Shown piece by piece: positions 1 through 8,467 of a stretch of 64,000 nucleotides of DNA (the stretch's first letter is position 1; each line of letters opens with the position of its first letter). Below the pieces are notes generated by a model, which worked only from the letters and a program-made list of their open reading frames with translations, made no database searches and was not told where the DNA came from. The DNA is from Psychrobacter raelei. GTDB taxonomy: Bacteria > Pseudomonadota > Gammaproteobacteria > Pseudomonadales > Moraxellaceae. Made by a program: the position numbers and the translations under genes. The DNA is taken from assembly GCF_022631235.3 (NCBI RefSeq), contig NZ_CP093310.2, forward strand, positions 1,426,001 to 1,490,000, written 5' to 3'.

Positions 1-2
1 AG

Positions 3-200
3 TTCATTAACAAGGTGAGGGCAGGTATCTTGGCACTAAATTCTTCTTTGAAGTTTATACTTGGGCTGGTGTGCATACTATCGCTCGTGATGTGTGTAAT
101 CAGTTGTTTTGGAAAGGTAGGTTGCTCTTTATGTATCACTGAATATCTAGGCTATATATTTGGTAATGAGCCAATTTCTTATCTTAGAAGAACACCATGA
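3..200 (+). CDS. Possible C-terminal end of a small membrane protein
   Basis: The frame is open to the left window edge and ends at 200. A GTG at 15 would give 61 residues. The product has a hydrophobic stretch at about residues 11-31 (rich in L, V, I and C), followed by a Cys-containing tail. I recognise no family. It overlaps the end of the minus-strand gene at 179-484 by about 20 bp. It may be the 3' end of a gene that starts outside the window, or a chance ORF. Confidence 0.25.
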   Translation, partial: FINKVRAGILALNSSLKFILGLVCILSLVMCVISCFGKVGCSLCITEYLGYIFGNEPISYLRRTP

Positions 201-484
201 AACTCTTCGTCAGCTATTACAACCTTATAAGAGTCATGAATAGCGTGCTTTAGTATGTATACATCAGGGTTATACCTATATAAATATTTATAGCGAGTAC
301 ATTTAAAATACAGACCGACATCAAGCTGATATACCTTGTCATACTCACAGCCATCAAAAGTTCTATTGGTCAGCTTTGTTTTTGCTATAGCTGCGTACCC
401 ATCTTTAGCAAGCATCTCCCAGTCATTAGCAAAAACTTGATTGCTAGAGAGTGCCAAAGCAAGCATTAAAAACATTTTTTTCAT
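179..484 (-). CDS. Small secreted protein of unknown function
   Basis: The product is 101 residues with a clear Sec signal peptide: MKKMF start, hydrophobic core, and an AxA-like cut site after about residue 19 (VFA|NDW). The mature part is short, with two cysteines (in DGCEYD and FKCTRY) that could form a disulfide in the periplasm. No family is recognised. It starts 30 bp after the stop of the DUF262 protein (515-2326) on the same strand, so it may be the last gene of that transcription unit. Whether it is functionally linked to the nuclease genes is unknown. Confidence 0.55.
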   Translation of the reverse strand: MKKMFLMLALALSSNQVFANDWEMLAKDGYAAIAKTKLTNRTFDGCEYDKVYQLDVGLYFKCTRYKYLYRYNPDVYILKHAIHDSYKVVIADEEFHGVLLR

Positions 485-514
485 GGCTGTACCCTTAAAT
501 ATATAATTAACTCG

Positions 515-2326
515 CTAATCATTGTGGCTTTCTTGAATATCTTTACCCATAGCTTTGGATATCAATTCAATAAGCTGTACCTGTCTATCTGATATAAACG
601 CATCAAAATCGTCATTTCGTAATAGATCAGGAGATAGTGAGTGACTGCTCAACAGTTTATCCATTTCATCATCAGAGAGACTAACTTGCTTTTCGTTTTG
701 AATTTTTTGTAAGTAAACTGACGGTGCATCTCCACCAATTTTTCTATTAGCTTTATATGAGATGCTGGTTTTATTTAAAATGCAGTTATATATTTTAGGG
801 TCTATATTTCTATCCTCGCACCATTTGATGGGGAATATATGGTGGATATCTAACGCTAACTCTTGCTGTGCATCTAACTCTTGGATAGTTGAGTTCCAGA
901 ACCAGTCTTTAGCGCCTTCTCTTAGGATTAAAATGTTTATAGCTTTATAGGCAGCGCTATTGCGAGAACGTAAGCTATACAGTCTTTCTGGTTGGAAGAA
1001 TGCATCAATAATAGTCCGAGGGATTTTGTCGTTATCCTCAAACCAAGCTAGAAGCTCTTCGAAGTCATTGGCAATACGGGTTTCAACTGCGCCACCATAG
1101 AGCTCTCCTAAGACACCACACCAGTACCACCGTGCTAGTTTCTCGTAAATTTTTGGCTCTAACCAACGATTACCCAGCACAGACATGACTGCAGCTAAAG
1201 GAATAACTTGAGTGCTATAGGGCAATTCACTACGAGCATAAAAGTATTCTTTACGAAGGAATTGGGCAGCATTTTTGAATCCATCTTCTACCTTGTCCGC
1301 ATATTTTTTCCACGCTTCGAGAGGTAGCTTTAGAACATCGGTACGTTTAGCACTTACTGGTCTAATTTGCTTGCCTACTTTTCCTTCTTTTATATCATTT
1401 TGTCGCATTTCATAGGTATACAGTATCGTCACTGCTTGAAGCATCTCAGGGGCCTCTGTTTCCTTGAGTAGAGGGTGCTTCGCTATACGTGATTTTCTAG
1501 AATCGACATTTCGAATTTCAGAGCCCAACCAATCATCTCGTAGATTGTATCCATCTGCAGCATAACTTGCTGTAATTAATTCAAACACTGAAAGTTTGAC
1601 ACCACCAGTATTTACCTTTTCAAAAACTAAGCAAACAGCCTCTTTAGAGGTTTCTTTTTTAAGCTCAATGACAGGCAACTGGTAATTACAGAAGGGCTGA
1701 ATGATCCTGCTAATAAATTCAGTAAATATTGCTAGATCCTCAGGGTTAGAGTGGTTTTGACTTAATTTAATGAGCCATTGATTAGAGTTAAATATTTGAT
1801 CACATGGGAACATCATGTGCTCACACTCTTTTTCAACAGTTGATAAATCTAAATCGATATCACGGCCGAAGTTGCTTTTTATTTGTTTGTTTTCATCGAC
1901 AGCAACAATCGCATCTTCTATATATATTTCAGACTCAATGGCTTTTTTGATATCAAAATAGTAATGTCGCTGAATAGGCTTACCTTTGCTAGTTCTTGTT
2001 TTCACAGGGGAGGTTAATGCTATTGCTTGAGTGAGCGTTGTTAAGCGCTGTTGGCCATCTAAAATAAGCTTTTGAGGCTGCACAGTGGCATCGATTAGAT
2101 CTTCGACACCTTCAATAGGTCGAGTTTGAAACCTGACTTCACCGCCTGTTTCAAGTAGCATGACAGCGCCTACTGGGAACGAACGTGCGATGCTTACCAA
2201 TAGATCTTTTACATGTTCATCATCCCACACCCATCCACGTTGGAAATCAGGTAGTTGAACCTTACCTTTTTTGATATTGTCGAGTAATTCACTTAATAGT
2301 ATTTTTGTCGAGTCAAAATTGCTCAT
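515..2326 (-). CDS. GmrSD-type DUF262/DUF1524 restriction protein
   Basis: This 603-residue protein has the two-part layout of GmrSD-type (type IV, modification-dependent) restriction proteins. The N-terminal DUF262 domain carries LPDFQRGWVW at residues 25-34 and the ParB-like DGQQR motif at 90-94, used in this family for nucleotide hydrolysis. Near the C-terminus is a DUF1524 His-Me-finger-type nuclease motif, DIHHIFP (about 493-499), followed by an asparagine-containing segment (ILNKTSIS). Known relatives cut DNA with glucosylated or otherwise modified cytosine; the substrate here cannot be read from sequence. It lies 67 bp downstream of a PD-(D/E)XK nuclease on the same strand, so the two may be co-transcribed. 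Family assignment is firm; the anti-phage role is inferred. Confidence 0.85.
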   Translation of the reverse strand: MSNFDSTKILLSELLDNIKKGKVQLPDFQRGWVWDDEHVKDLLVSIARSFPVGAVMLLETGGEVRFQTRPIEGVEDLIDATVQPQKLILDGQQRLTTLTQAIALTSPVKTRTSKGKPIQRHYYFDIKKAIESEIYIEDAIVAVDENKQIKSNFGRDIDLDLSTVEKECEHMMFPCDQIFNSNQWLIKLSQNHSNPEDLAIFTEFISRIIQPFCNYQLPVIELKKETSKEAVCLVFEKVNTGGVKLSVFELITASYAADGYNLRDDWLGSEIRNVDSRKSRIAKHPLLKETEAPEMLQAVTILYTYEMRQNDIKEGKVGKQIRPVSAKRTDVLKLPLEAWKKYADKVEDGFKNAAQFLRKEYFYARSELPYSTQVIPLAAVMSVLGNRWLEPKIYEKLARWYWCGVLGELYGGAVETRIANDFEELLAWFEDNDKIPRTIIDAFFQPERLYSLRSRNSAAYKAINILILREGAKDWFWNSTIQELDAQQELALDIHHIFPIKWCEDRNIDPKIYNCILNKTSISYKANRKIGGDAPSVYLQKIQNEKQVSLSDDEMDKLLSSHSLSPDLLRNDDFDAFISDRQVQLIELISKAMGKDIQESHND

Positions 2327-2393
2327 GCACTTACAACCTTGTTTTTAATATGGGTCTTAATATTCAGACTAAGATATGTTTCGATTATATTGC

Positions 2394-3503
2394 TCACCAC
2401 TGACGACGAACTTTAGTCTCAAAATGGTCAAGCAAACTTAGCTTTGCAATAAGAAACTCATGAGCGGTATCTTTGTCAAAAGACTCATAAGGTGATTTAT
2501 AGCCCTTAATTTTACCTGAACCCTCAGTCCAACTTGAGCTACAGTCTCTTTCTTTTAACACTTCGTCGGCTATTGCTGCTTGCTCTGGCGTCTTGATATT
2601 AAAGGCATAATAGTTGATACAAAACCTTTTGTCTTTACGACCGTCTAGAAATAGAGCAACATCCGATTTCGTTTCCCATGATTCAAATGAAAAGCGGAGA
2701 GCAGGGTAGCCATGCCAATGATGAAGCTTTGTATTAACTTGCTCATCTGGAAAAGCATCCTGAACTTTTGCTAGCAGCTCTTTTTGATAAGCACTAATGA
2801 CTTTTTGTTTAATATCTTCGGCCTGTTTAATAGCTGCCAAATTATCTAAAACATACGATACAGTGTCATCAGGCATGCTTGATTTAGACATAATTCCTTC
2901 CAAATGCAGTGTAAATTCACGTAATAAAACTAGCCATTTGTTTAATGGCTGGTCAATAAAGGCGTTCGCTAATTTCTTTCTTAAGCTATCAAGCAATATA
3001 GGATAGCTTAAACCCAGCCATCCGCTAGGTGCCTTACCGTTAGGAGATAGAACAACATAGAGTGGCTCCTTCTCTTTGAACTCATTAGATGAGTCTATAT
3101 GCTGTTTATAGGTCTTGAATGGATTCACCTGTTGGTGATAGATTTTATTTTCAATCACCATAACCCAGTCATTACCTTCTAGTAGTAAGTCAATCCGCTT
3201 GTTGTTTTTGGTGCTAACTTCGCGGGCAGGTTCGCTAATCGTTGCATATTCATCAAAATGGATGTTAGCTGACTTTGAATTGGCGGTAGCCAGTGCTTCA
3301 AATAAAGCTTCCATCATTAATGTGCCCAAGCCATGTGCGCCATCACTATTACAAAAGAAGGCAAGTATATCGGAAGTTGGGTTTTCGTAATATCCTCGAC
3401 TGCCAATGCTGAAGATAGTGGGCTCTGGTGTTTCAGGCATTGGTAGTGTTTTAATGTGTTCAATAATTTTTTTTAGTTGATTAATTTCCATGAACTCACT
3501 CAT
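2394..3503 (-). CDS. PD-(D/E)XK nuclease family protein
   Basis: The 369-residue protein shows a PD-(D/E)XK nuclease core in its N-terminal third: a helix with NPTSDILAFF (41-50), then RIDLLL (D105) and VIENK (E118, K120), matching D-x(12)-E-N-K. This resembles the PDDEXK_4-type proteins common in defence islands and beside restriction genes. The C-terminal half has no recognised domain and may carry target recognition or regulation. No signal peptide or membrane segment is seen, so it should be cytoplasmic. It is followed by the DUF262/DUF1524 protein on the same strand and preceded by a secreted DUF4124-type protein. The nuclease fold is well supported; substrate and partner are unknown. 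Confidence 0.75.
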   Translation of the reverse strand: MSEFMEINQLKKIIEHIKTLPMPETPEPTIFSIGSRGYYENPTSDILAFFCNSDGAHGLGTLMMEALFEALATANSKSANIHFDEYATISEPAREVSTKNNKRIDLLLEGNDWVMVIENKIYHQQVNPFKTYKQHIDSSNEFKEKEPLYVVLSPNGKAPSGWLGLSYPILLDSLRKKLANAFIDQPLNKWLVLLREFTLHLEGIMSKSSMPDDTVSYVLDNLAAIKQAEDIKQKVISAYQKELLAKVQDAFPDEQVNTKLHHWHGYPALRFSFESWETKSDVALFLDGRKDKRFCINYYAFNIKTPEQAAIADEVLKERDCSSSWTEGSGKIKGYKSPYESFDKDTAHEFLIAKLSLLDHFETKVRRQW

Positions 3504-3533
3504 TTATATTCATTGCTAAATCCAAGAACAAAA

Positions 3534-4067
3534 TTACTGAGCCAAAAAAGGCCGAGCCAAATCAGCAAGCTCATCAGCTTTTTGCTCAGCAGAATTAGAC
3601 AGTCTTTCGATATTTTCTAGTCTAGATTTAGTATCACGGTTTAAGTCGGTAAATATTGAGAAACGATTATTACGGCGAGTAGAAGGAGGGTTTAGACGAG
3701 TATAGCTAACTTTTACCTTCTCAAAAGATTTAGAGGAGTTGCTCGGTTTGATGCTTGAAAGGTGTTCATGCCCCTGATCGTCTTGATACAGATACATATT
3801 TTTGGTGACCTCTAAGCTGTCAGAAGGGCTTAAATTTGAGGATAACGACTGATTAGAAGTTATATCTGCGGTGTTATTAGAGTTATCGTTAATTGTGGGG
3901 TGGTAGTCAATCTTCACCTTTTTAGCATACTTATTAAAAGCCCCAGTTGGATTCTCTGTATTAGACACGAGTACATTACCTTTTGTATCTTTATAAACGT
4001 ACATATCTCCAGCCATAGCTGAAGCGCTAGATAATGCCAATAAGCCACACACTACTAATCCTCGCAT
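3534..4067 (-). CDS. Secreted protein with two DUF4124-like repeats
   Basis: The product is 177 residues with a signal peptide (MRGLVVCGLL...SAMA|GDM). Two similar units follow: MYVYKDTKGNVLVSNTENP at about 22-40 and MYLYQDDQGHEHLSSIKP at about 91-108. Each is a short Y-x-Y-x-D-x-x-G-x-x-x-x-S strand pattern typical of DUF4124 proteins, thought to be periplasmic or envelope-associated. Each unit is followed by a KVKI/KVSY strand. The C-terminal 45 residues are helical and charged. It begins 16 bp after the stop of the hsdS remnant at 4084 and ends 30 bp before the PD-(D/E)XK gene. Its role is unknown and it looks unrelated to restriction. Confidence 0.6.
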   Translation of the reverse strand: MRGLVVCGLLALSSASAMAGDMYVYKDTKGNVLVSNTENPTGAFNKYAKKVKIDYHPTINDNSNNTADITSNQSLSSNLSPSDSLEVTKNMYLYQDDQGHEHLSSIKPSNSSKSFEKVKVSYTRLNPPSTRRNNRFSIFTDLNRDTKSRLENIERLSNSAEQKADELADLARPFLAQ

Positions 4068-4445
4068 AATTCACCTTCTTATATTAATCCACCGTAACCC
4101 GCTTCTTACACGTCAAAAGCTGTTGGATCAACGCCTTTTTCTCTTGCGCTAACTGCTTATGGTTATTGATTTAATTGTAATCGAACGGGGTATTTAATCA
4201 ATAGATACTCAAGCTATATTATGTATTGTATGAGGTAGGGGATAGCTTTTAATAACGAAAACCGAAAGCAAAAATAAATATTGATAAAAATATTCTATGT
4301 TATATATTGTGAATATTAACTTACCAAAAAGTTAAGGTGGTATCTTGTTTCCTTACTCATCTATTGCATTTATTCAGGGTTCAATATGTGACAGGTCAAT
4401 GAATGCTGAAGTGATGATTTATCAATACATAAATTAAGGACTGTT
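4068..4445. other. Intergenic region with hsdS scar and promoter of the lipoprotein gene
   Basis: Apart from the hsdS scar at its left end, this 378-bp stretch is A+T-rich and has no gene that I can support. The right half must hold the promoter for the plus-strand lipoprotein at 4446. A possible ribosome-binding site (AAGGA, 4437-4441) lies just before that ATG. Confidence 0.4.
4084..4167 (-). pseudogene. hsdS C-terminal remnant
   Basis: Read on the minus strand, this stretch gives an open frame ending at a TAA (4084-4086). Its last residues, QLAQEKKALIQQLLTCKKR, closely match the end of the intact HsdS 5 kb away (QQEKKALMQVLLTGKVR) and HsdS's internal repeat (LKKALMQQLLTGKKR). Only about 25 codons remain; an in-frame stop lies just upstream near 4168. 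This is the tail of a second type I specificity gene, or of the same gene before rearrangement. The invariant Gly of LLTGK is Cys here. Confidence 0.7.
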
Positions 4446-5039
4446 ATGAAATATAAATCCCTTTCTTTATTAGTGGCTGCTTGTGGCATGACTTTATTAA
4501 CGGGCTGTGCTGCTAGCCAGGATGGACAAATTAGACTAGGTGATATGGTCAATGAAGTAGTAAGAGTTGTTACCACCCCAAGCACTCAAGCTAAAGATAG
4601 TGTTCAAAGTACGGCTCAAGTGACAGATTGGACCTTCTATTTAGCGCCAATGCAACAGGGCTGTGAATACCCTTATATCACTGATAACTTTCCCAATGAG
4701 TTAAGAAAGTCAGTAAAGCATGTGTCTTTAAAAGGAGATCCAGAAGTAGAAATGGAAGGACATGAGAGTTTATATACTTTTTATCTACAAAATGCAGTTG
4801 CTTTCGGTTATCCCATTACTAAAGTTGAATATTTGCAACAGTATGAGGGTTCAGATTTTAAGGTTGTCTTTGCAGATAGTAGCTTTACTAAGTTAAGACC
4901 TTCTTTTAAACCGCCATATGGGCCTTCTGTAACCGTAGAACGAAATGACTCTAGTGGTTATGATATTTCGTATGGAGGGTTTTTGGTTTTAAAATTTGAT
5001 ACGACAGATAATAGTATCACTTGCAGCTCAGGGATATAA
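4446..5039 (+). CDS. Lipoprotein of unknown function
   Basis: The product is 197 residues with a lipoprotein signal: MKYKSLSLLV start and lipobox LLTGC (Cys21), followed by AAS, which favours outer-membrane sorting. The mature part has conserved-looking Tyr/Phe-rich strands and two further cysteines (GCEYPY and ITCSSGI), possibly a disulfide. No family is recognised. The stop codon lies inside the 8-bp target duplication of the IS66 copy next door, so the insertion hit the very end of the gene but left the protein unchanged. The downstream sequence that originally followed the stop now lies beyond 7661. Confidence 0.65.
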   Translation: MKYKSLSLLVAACGMTLLTGCAASQDGQIRLGDMVNEVVRVVTTPSTQAKDSVQSTAQVTDWTFYLAPMQQGCEYPYITDNFPNELRKSVKHVSLKGDPEVEMEGHESLYTFYLQNAVAFGYPITKVEYLQQYEGSDFKVVFADSSFTKLRPSFKPPYGPSVTVERNDSSGYDISYGGFLVLKFDTTDNSITCSSGI

Positions 5040-5061
5040 AGTGTAAGCATCCGACCAACCC

Positions 5062-6801
5062 CTATTGAGGTGGCATCCATCGATGAGGTAACAGCTCATC
5101 CAGATCATCTTGAGTAGGCAGGCGTCTTAGCACGTCTATCAAATAAGCAGACACATCCAAGCCATTTAAGCGAGCTGACTGAATGATTGACATAATATTC
5201 GCAGCACGCTGCCCACTTCGTAGCGAACCAGCAAACAACCAGTTTTTACGCCCAAGTGCCCACGGACGCATCTGATTCTCCGCCCAATTATTATCAATCG
5301 GTAACCTGCCATCATCTAAGTAACATGTCAGCGCCTGCCAACGTTTCAGGCAATAATCAGTTGCCTTAGTAATACTGGCATTTTTAGTGGTTAACTGTCT
5401 TTTTTCTCGTAACCATTGATGCAGCTTATCTGCAATCGGTTTGGCCTTCTCTTGCCTGATTTGCCGAACTATTTTGGGGTCTCTTGGTATTGGGGGTGTG
5501 TGTTTTTCAAATCGCTCATCAATCTCACGTTCAATGGCATACAACTGCCTAAATAACGTTAATGCCTCAATACTCACGATACTTTGCCCAGTGACATGCA
5601 GTTCATGGAATTTACGCCGTGCATGGGCCAGACAACCGATTTCAGTCACACCTTGATGAAATAAAAACTTATAACCGCTGTAATCATCGCAAACCAGCTT
5701 ACCACGCCATTTACCTAAAAAGGCTTTAGGGTGCTCATTACGACGGCTTTCGGCAAAGTCATATACCACCGCCTTTAATGCACTGTGCTGTGGCGTGAGA
5801 TACGCCCAGACATAGCCTTTTTTTAATGATTTACCACCTACCTTTACATGGTTCTTCATGATAGATACTGGCGTTTCATCAGCATGTAAGATGGGTTCAG
5901 ACAGTAATAGCGCGTGCAAGCGACTTGCTAAAGGCTCAAGGGCAACGCCGCAGCGTCCCACCCAATCTGCCATGGTGGCATCGGGGATATTTATCCCACT
6001 TCGCTGATAGATAAGATTCTGCCGATATAGGGGCTGATGGTCTGCATACTTGCTAATAAGGATGTGCGCAAGCAGCTCTGGGGTGGCGATGCTTTTGTTA
6101 ATAATCTGCTTGGGGGCAGCCGCTTGATGAAGGGTGTCACACTCACGGCATACCCATTTAGGATAGAGGTGACGCTCAATATAAAACTGCTTAGGGATAA
6201 TGCCAAGTTTGTCTTGTTTGTCCTCTCCAATTTGTGTCATTTGACAGCCGCAGTCACAAACGGTGGTGAGTGGTTCATGAACCAGGATTTTGACCTCAAG
6301 GTGGTCTGGAATAACCGTGTATTTAGCACGCTTTGGTTTTTTAGACTGATGAGTGACTGAGGGTAGCGGCTGGTCAGCAAGCTCGCCCTCATCAATGAGG
6401 GTTTCTGCCTCGATAGGATCGATAGCAGGGAGCTTGGCAAGCTCATCTTGGCTTAAGCCGCTACGGTAGTCATCTCGGATTTGTTCAAGCTCCGCTAAGT
6501 CTTCTTGCGCCGCTTCATAATTTAAGTGGGTTTGTCTGGCAGTTACGCCTTCGCTTTTTTGTCCATATAGCCGGTGAATAAGCTGCTTTTGCTTTTCGAT
6601 GAGTTCAAGCACTTTTTCATACAGCTTGTGGTTGTCCTCAACCACTTGGTTAAAAAGCTGCTGTAGTTGTTCGTGACTCGTGTTTGTTTGATCAATTTGT
6701 TGCTGCAGATGCTCATTACGCTGTTCAAGCACGCGGATTTTCACCAAAAGCTCGGCGTAAATGGGGTCTTTTGATAAGTCGGATAGATTGGCAGCAGTCA
6801 T
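5062..6801 (-). CDS. tnpC: IS66 transposase TnpC
   Basis: At 579 residues, this is the DDE transposase of the IS66 element. An N-terminal coiled coil, rich in L and Q (about 20-85), is followed by a zinc-finger-like region with CDCGC and CREC pairs. The DDE core has HADETPVSI (first Asp), VCDDYSGY (second Asp) and NNWAENQMRPWALGRKNW (catalytic Glu). The length is usual for the family and no frame break is seen. It starts 42 bp after the tnpB stop and ends 19 bp inside the left inverted repeat boundary. Confidence 0.95.
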   Translation of the reverse strand: MTAANLSDLSKDPIYAELLVKIRVLEQRNEHLQQQIDQTNTSHEQLQQLFNQVVEDNHKLYEKVLELIEKQKQLIHRLYGQKSEGVTARQTHLNYEAAQEDLAELEQIRDDYRSGLSQDELAKLPAIDPIEAETLIDEGELADQPLPSVTHQSKKPKRAKYTVIPDHLEVKILVHEPLTTVCDCGCQMTQIGEDKQDKLGIIPKQFYIERHLYPKWVCRECDTLHQAAAPKQIINKSIATPELLAHILISKYADHQPLYRQNLIYQRSGINIPDATMADWVGRCGVALEPLASRLHALLLSEPILHADETPVSIMKNHVKVGGKSLKKGYVWAYLTPQHSALKAVVYDFAESRRNEHPKAFLGKWRGKLVCDDYSGYKFLFHQGVTEIGCLAHARRKFHELHVTGQSIVSIEALTLFRQLYAIEREIDERFEKHTPPIPRDPKIVRQIRQEKAKPIADKLHQWLREKRQLTTKNASITKATDYCLKRWQALTCYLDDGRLPIDNNWAENQMRPWALGRKNWLFAGSLRSGQRAANIMSIIQSARLNGLDVSAYLIDVLRRLPTQDDLDELLPHRWMPPQ

Positions 6802-6843
6802 GGCGATATGTTGCCAGAGTTTTATTTGCCTGTCATCTGATAT

Positions 6844-7188
6844 TTATAGAATGGGGGTTAATTTATCCTGACCCATGTTACGCCAAGGCAGTCCACTGAT
6901 TAAGGCGTTAAATTGCTCACGGTTGATGCTGATGCCAGTTTGAGTGGTGGTGAGTGCTTTGGTTAAGCCATGAAATTTATTATCATCGAGCTGACGGCTA
7001 CAAAGCCATATGCCAAGTCCGTCATGAATGAGTACTTTTAGGCGTGTGCCTGCTTTGTTGTAAAACAGGTAGGCGCAGTGAGGACGGATACTTTGGTGCT
7101 CGGTGATGATGTGGGCCAGTAGTTTGCCACTACCACATCGCATGTCCATGGGCGTGGTGGATAACCAGATGTGGTTGATGGCTATCAT
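6844..7188 (-). CDS. tnpB: IS66 accessory protein TnpB
   Basis: At 114 residues, this is the IS66 Orf2-type protein. It opens with a typical segment (IWLSTTPMDMRCGSGKLLAH), has LFYNKAGTRLKVLIHDGLG in the middle, and QFNALISGLPW near the end. It is required with TnpA and TnpC for transposition in studied IS66 members; its biochemical role is unclear. The start overlaps the tnpA stop by 4 bp (ATGA), which indicates translational coupling. Confidence 0.95.
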   Translation of the reverse strand: MIAINHIWLSTTPMDMRCGSGKLLAHIITEHQSIRPHCAYLFYNKAGTRLKVLIHDGLGIWLCSRQLDDNKFHGLTKALTTTQTGISINREQFNALISGLPWRNMGQDKLTPIL

Positions 7189-7580
7189 TGTAGTCCTCGT
7201 AGTAGGTCAATCAAGCTTTGGGTGTCAATTTGGGCAATGTTGAGGCTTATGCATCCAGATCCTGAGGCTGCGATTTGCAGTTTGATGTTTTGTATGACGG
7301 ATGCTGAGCCTAGATGTGTGACTTCAGGTTCAAGGCAGATGGGGATAAAGTTCGGGTTTGGATCAGCAGGACTGTCGATAGCATCAGGCAATGTGCCGGT
7401 TTGAGTCTGTGTACGCTGATACTGACGTTTCCAGTTATGTAGAAGGTTTTGGTTAATGCCATGCTCTCGGGCGATACTGGCGATTGATCGATTTGAGTCT
7501 GTCGCTTCTTTTACTAAAAGTGCTTTAAACTCGGGGCTGTAAGTTCTTCGTTTGGGTTTATTAGAGGGTTGTATTGTCAT
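7185..7580 (-). CDS. tnpA: IS66 accessory protein TnpA (helix-turn-helix)
   Basis: This Orf1-type protein has an N-terminal helix-turn-helix: RTYSPEFKALLVKEA, then SIASIAREHGINQNLLHNWK. It probably binds the element's ends. I chose the ATG at 7580 because family members begin just before the basic KPKRR segment. An upstream ATG at 7622 in the same frame would add 14 residues and cannot be excluded. It overlaps tnpB by 4 bp. Confidence 0.9.
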   Translation of the reverse strand: MTIQPSNKPKRRTYSPEFKALLVKEATDSNRSIASIAREHGINQNLLHNWKRQYQRTQTQTGTLPDAIDSPADPNPNFIPICLEPEVTHLGSASVIQNIKLQIAASGSGCISLNIAQIDTQSLIDLLRGLQ

Positions 7581-7703
7581 CTTAGTGTCCACGATTATTT
7601 GATCGTGGACACTATCTCGCATTTTTTAATAGAAAAAAAGATGGGATGGTCGGATGCTTACTATAAAGTCGGGTATCTCTTGATAATAAAAAGACGATAA
7701 AAA

Positions 7704-7734
7704 AGCCGTCTATTTGGGTTAAATAGACGGCTTA
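7704..7734 (-). terminator. Rho-independent terminator
   Basis: A perfect 13-bp stem (AAGCCGTCTATTT / AAATAGACGGCTT) with a 5-nt loop is followed, on the minus strand, by a T-rich run. It serves the secreted-protein gene at 7766-8293. Before the IS66 insertion it also lay about 30 bp past the stop of the lipoprotein gene at 4446-5039, so it may have served both converging genes. Confidence 0.75.
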
Positions 7735-7765
7735 ATACATCATAATTAAATAGGCTTAAACTTAC

Positions 7766-8293
7766 TTAAAAACTACCCATACTAACATCTTGAGCTGGCG
7801 CACAAATTTCCCAAGCTGGTGATGACTTCTGCTGCATACATTGTAAGGTGCCTTTGGGCGCACCAGTTTCGAATTTCGCTGCAATACTTTTTGGTACTAC
7901 TTTTAAAGATGATCCATAGCGATATTGAATAACTGCTGGTTTTTCATTTAATGTAATACTAGTATCAAAGACTAACGAACCATCACGGCCTTCAATAAAA
8001 TTATCATTTTTATCTGTTTTAGCATTTGCGCTAATTTCCGCATTAAACTTGGTCTTGTTGTTGGGTAGCTTAAAGCTATAGCCTGTATAGCTGAAGGACA
8101 TATTTGAAGCCATAGACGCTTCATAAGAACACTTCGATTTGCTAACCAGTTTACCTTGTTTTAATAAATGGCAGGTGGTGCTGTCTGTCCACTCAGTGCC
8201 CGAAGCATTAGCGTTAAACGAAACTGCAGCTAATATACTAGAAACTAAGACGATTGATGCACCCTTTAATGTTTGGTTAAAATTCATTAGCAA
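7766..8293 (-). CDS. Secreted protein of unknown function
   Basis: The product is 175 residues with a signal peptide (core GASIVLVSSILAAVSF, cut after NANA or ASG near residue 30). The mature part contains four cysteines (TTCHLL, SKCSYE, LQCMQQ, EICAPA), likely forming two disulfides in the periplasm. It reads as a beta-rich small domain of a type frequent in Moraxellaceae secreted proteins, but I recognise no named family. A ribosome-binding site, AAGGAG, lies just before the ATG (8298-8303). It has its own terminator downstream. Confidence 0.6.
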   Translation of the reverse strand: MLMNFNQTLKGASIVLVSSILAAVSFNANASGTEWTDSTTCHLLKQGKLVSKSKCSYEASMASNMSFSYTGYSFKLPNNKTKFNAEISANAKTDKNDNFIEGRDGSLVFDTSITLNEKPAVIQYRYGSSLKVVPKSIAAKFETGAPKGTLQCMQQKSSPAWEICAPAQDVSMGSF

Positions 8294-8467
8294 AACTCCT
8301 TTTATTTATCTGTTTAATTACATGAGTTATGAGAGAAGTAACCAGCTCTCACTTCAATAGCTATAATCAACTACTATTTTAGATTTGATAAATAATTCTA
8401 TCTTTATTGAGCCATTAAATCTACTACATAAAGCAATTTGCTTATCTGTCTTTTTAGGCAAAGAAAA

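Larger units (their letters stand above)
5043..7661 (-). mobile_element. IS66-family insertion sequence, complete with 8-bp target duplication
   Basis: The element is 2619 bp. Its left end begins GTAAGCATCCGACCAACCC, and the right end, read on the other strand, begins GTAAGCATCCGACCATCCC: inverted repeats matching at 18 of 19 positions. The flanks are TATAAAGT at 5035-5042 and TATAAAGT at 7662-7669, an exact 8-bp direct repeat, the duplication size known for IS66. It carries tnpA, tnpB and tnpC in the usual order on the minus strand, all open. Intact ends, perfect duplication and unbroken genes point to a fairly recent insertion that may still be active. Confidence 0.95.
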
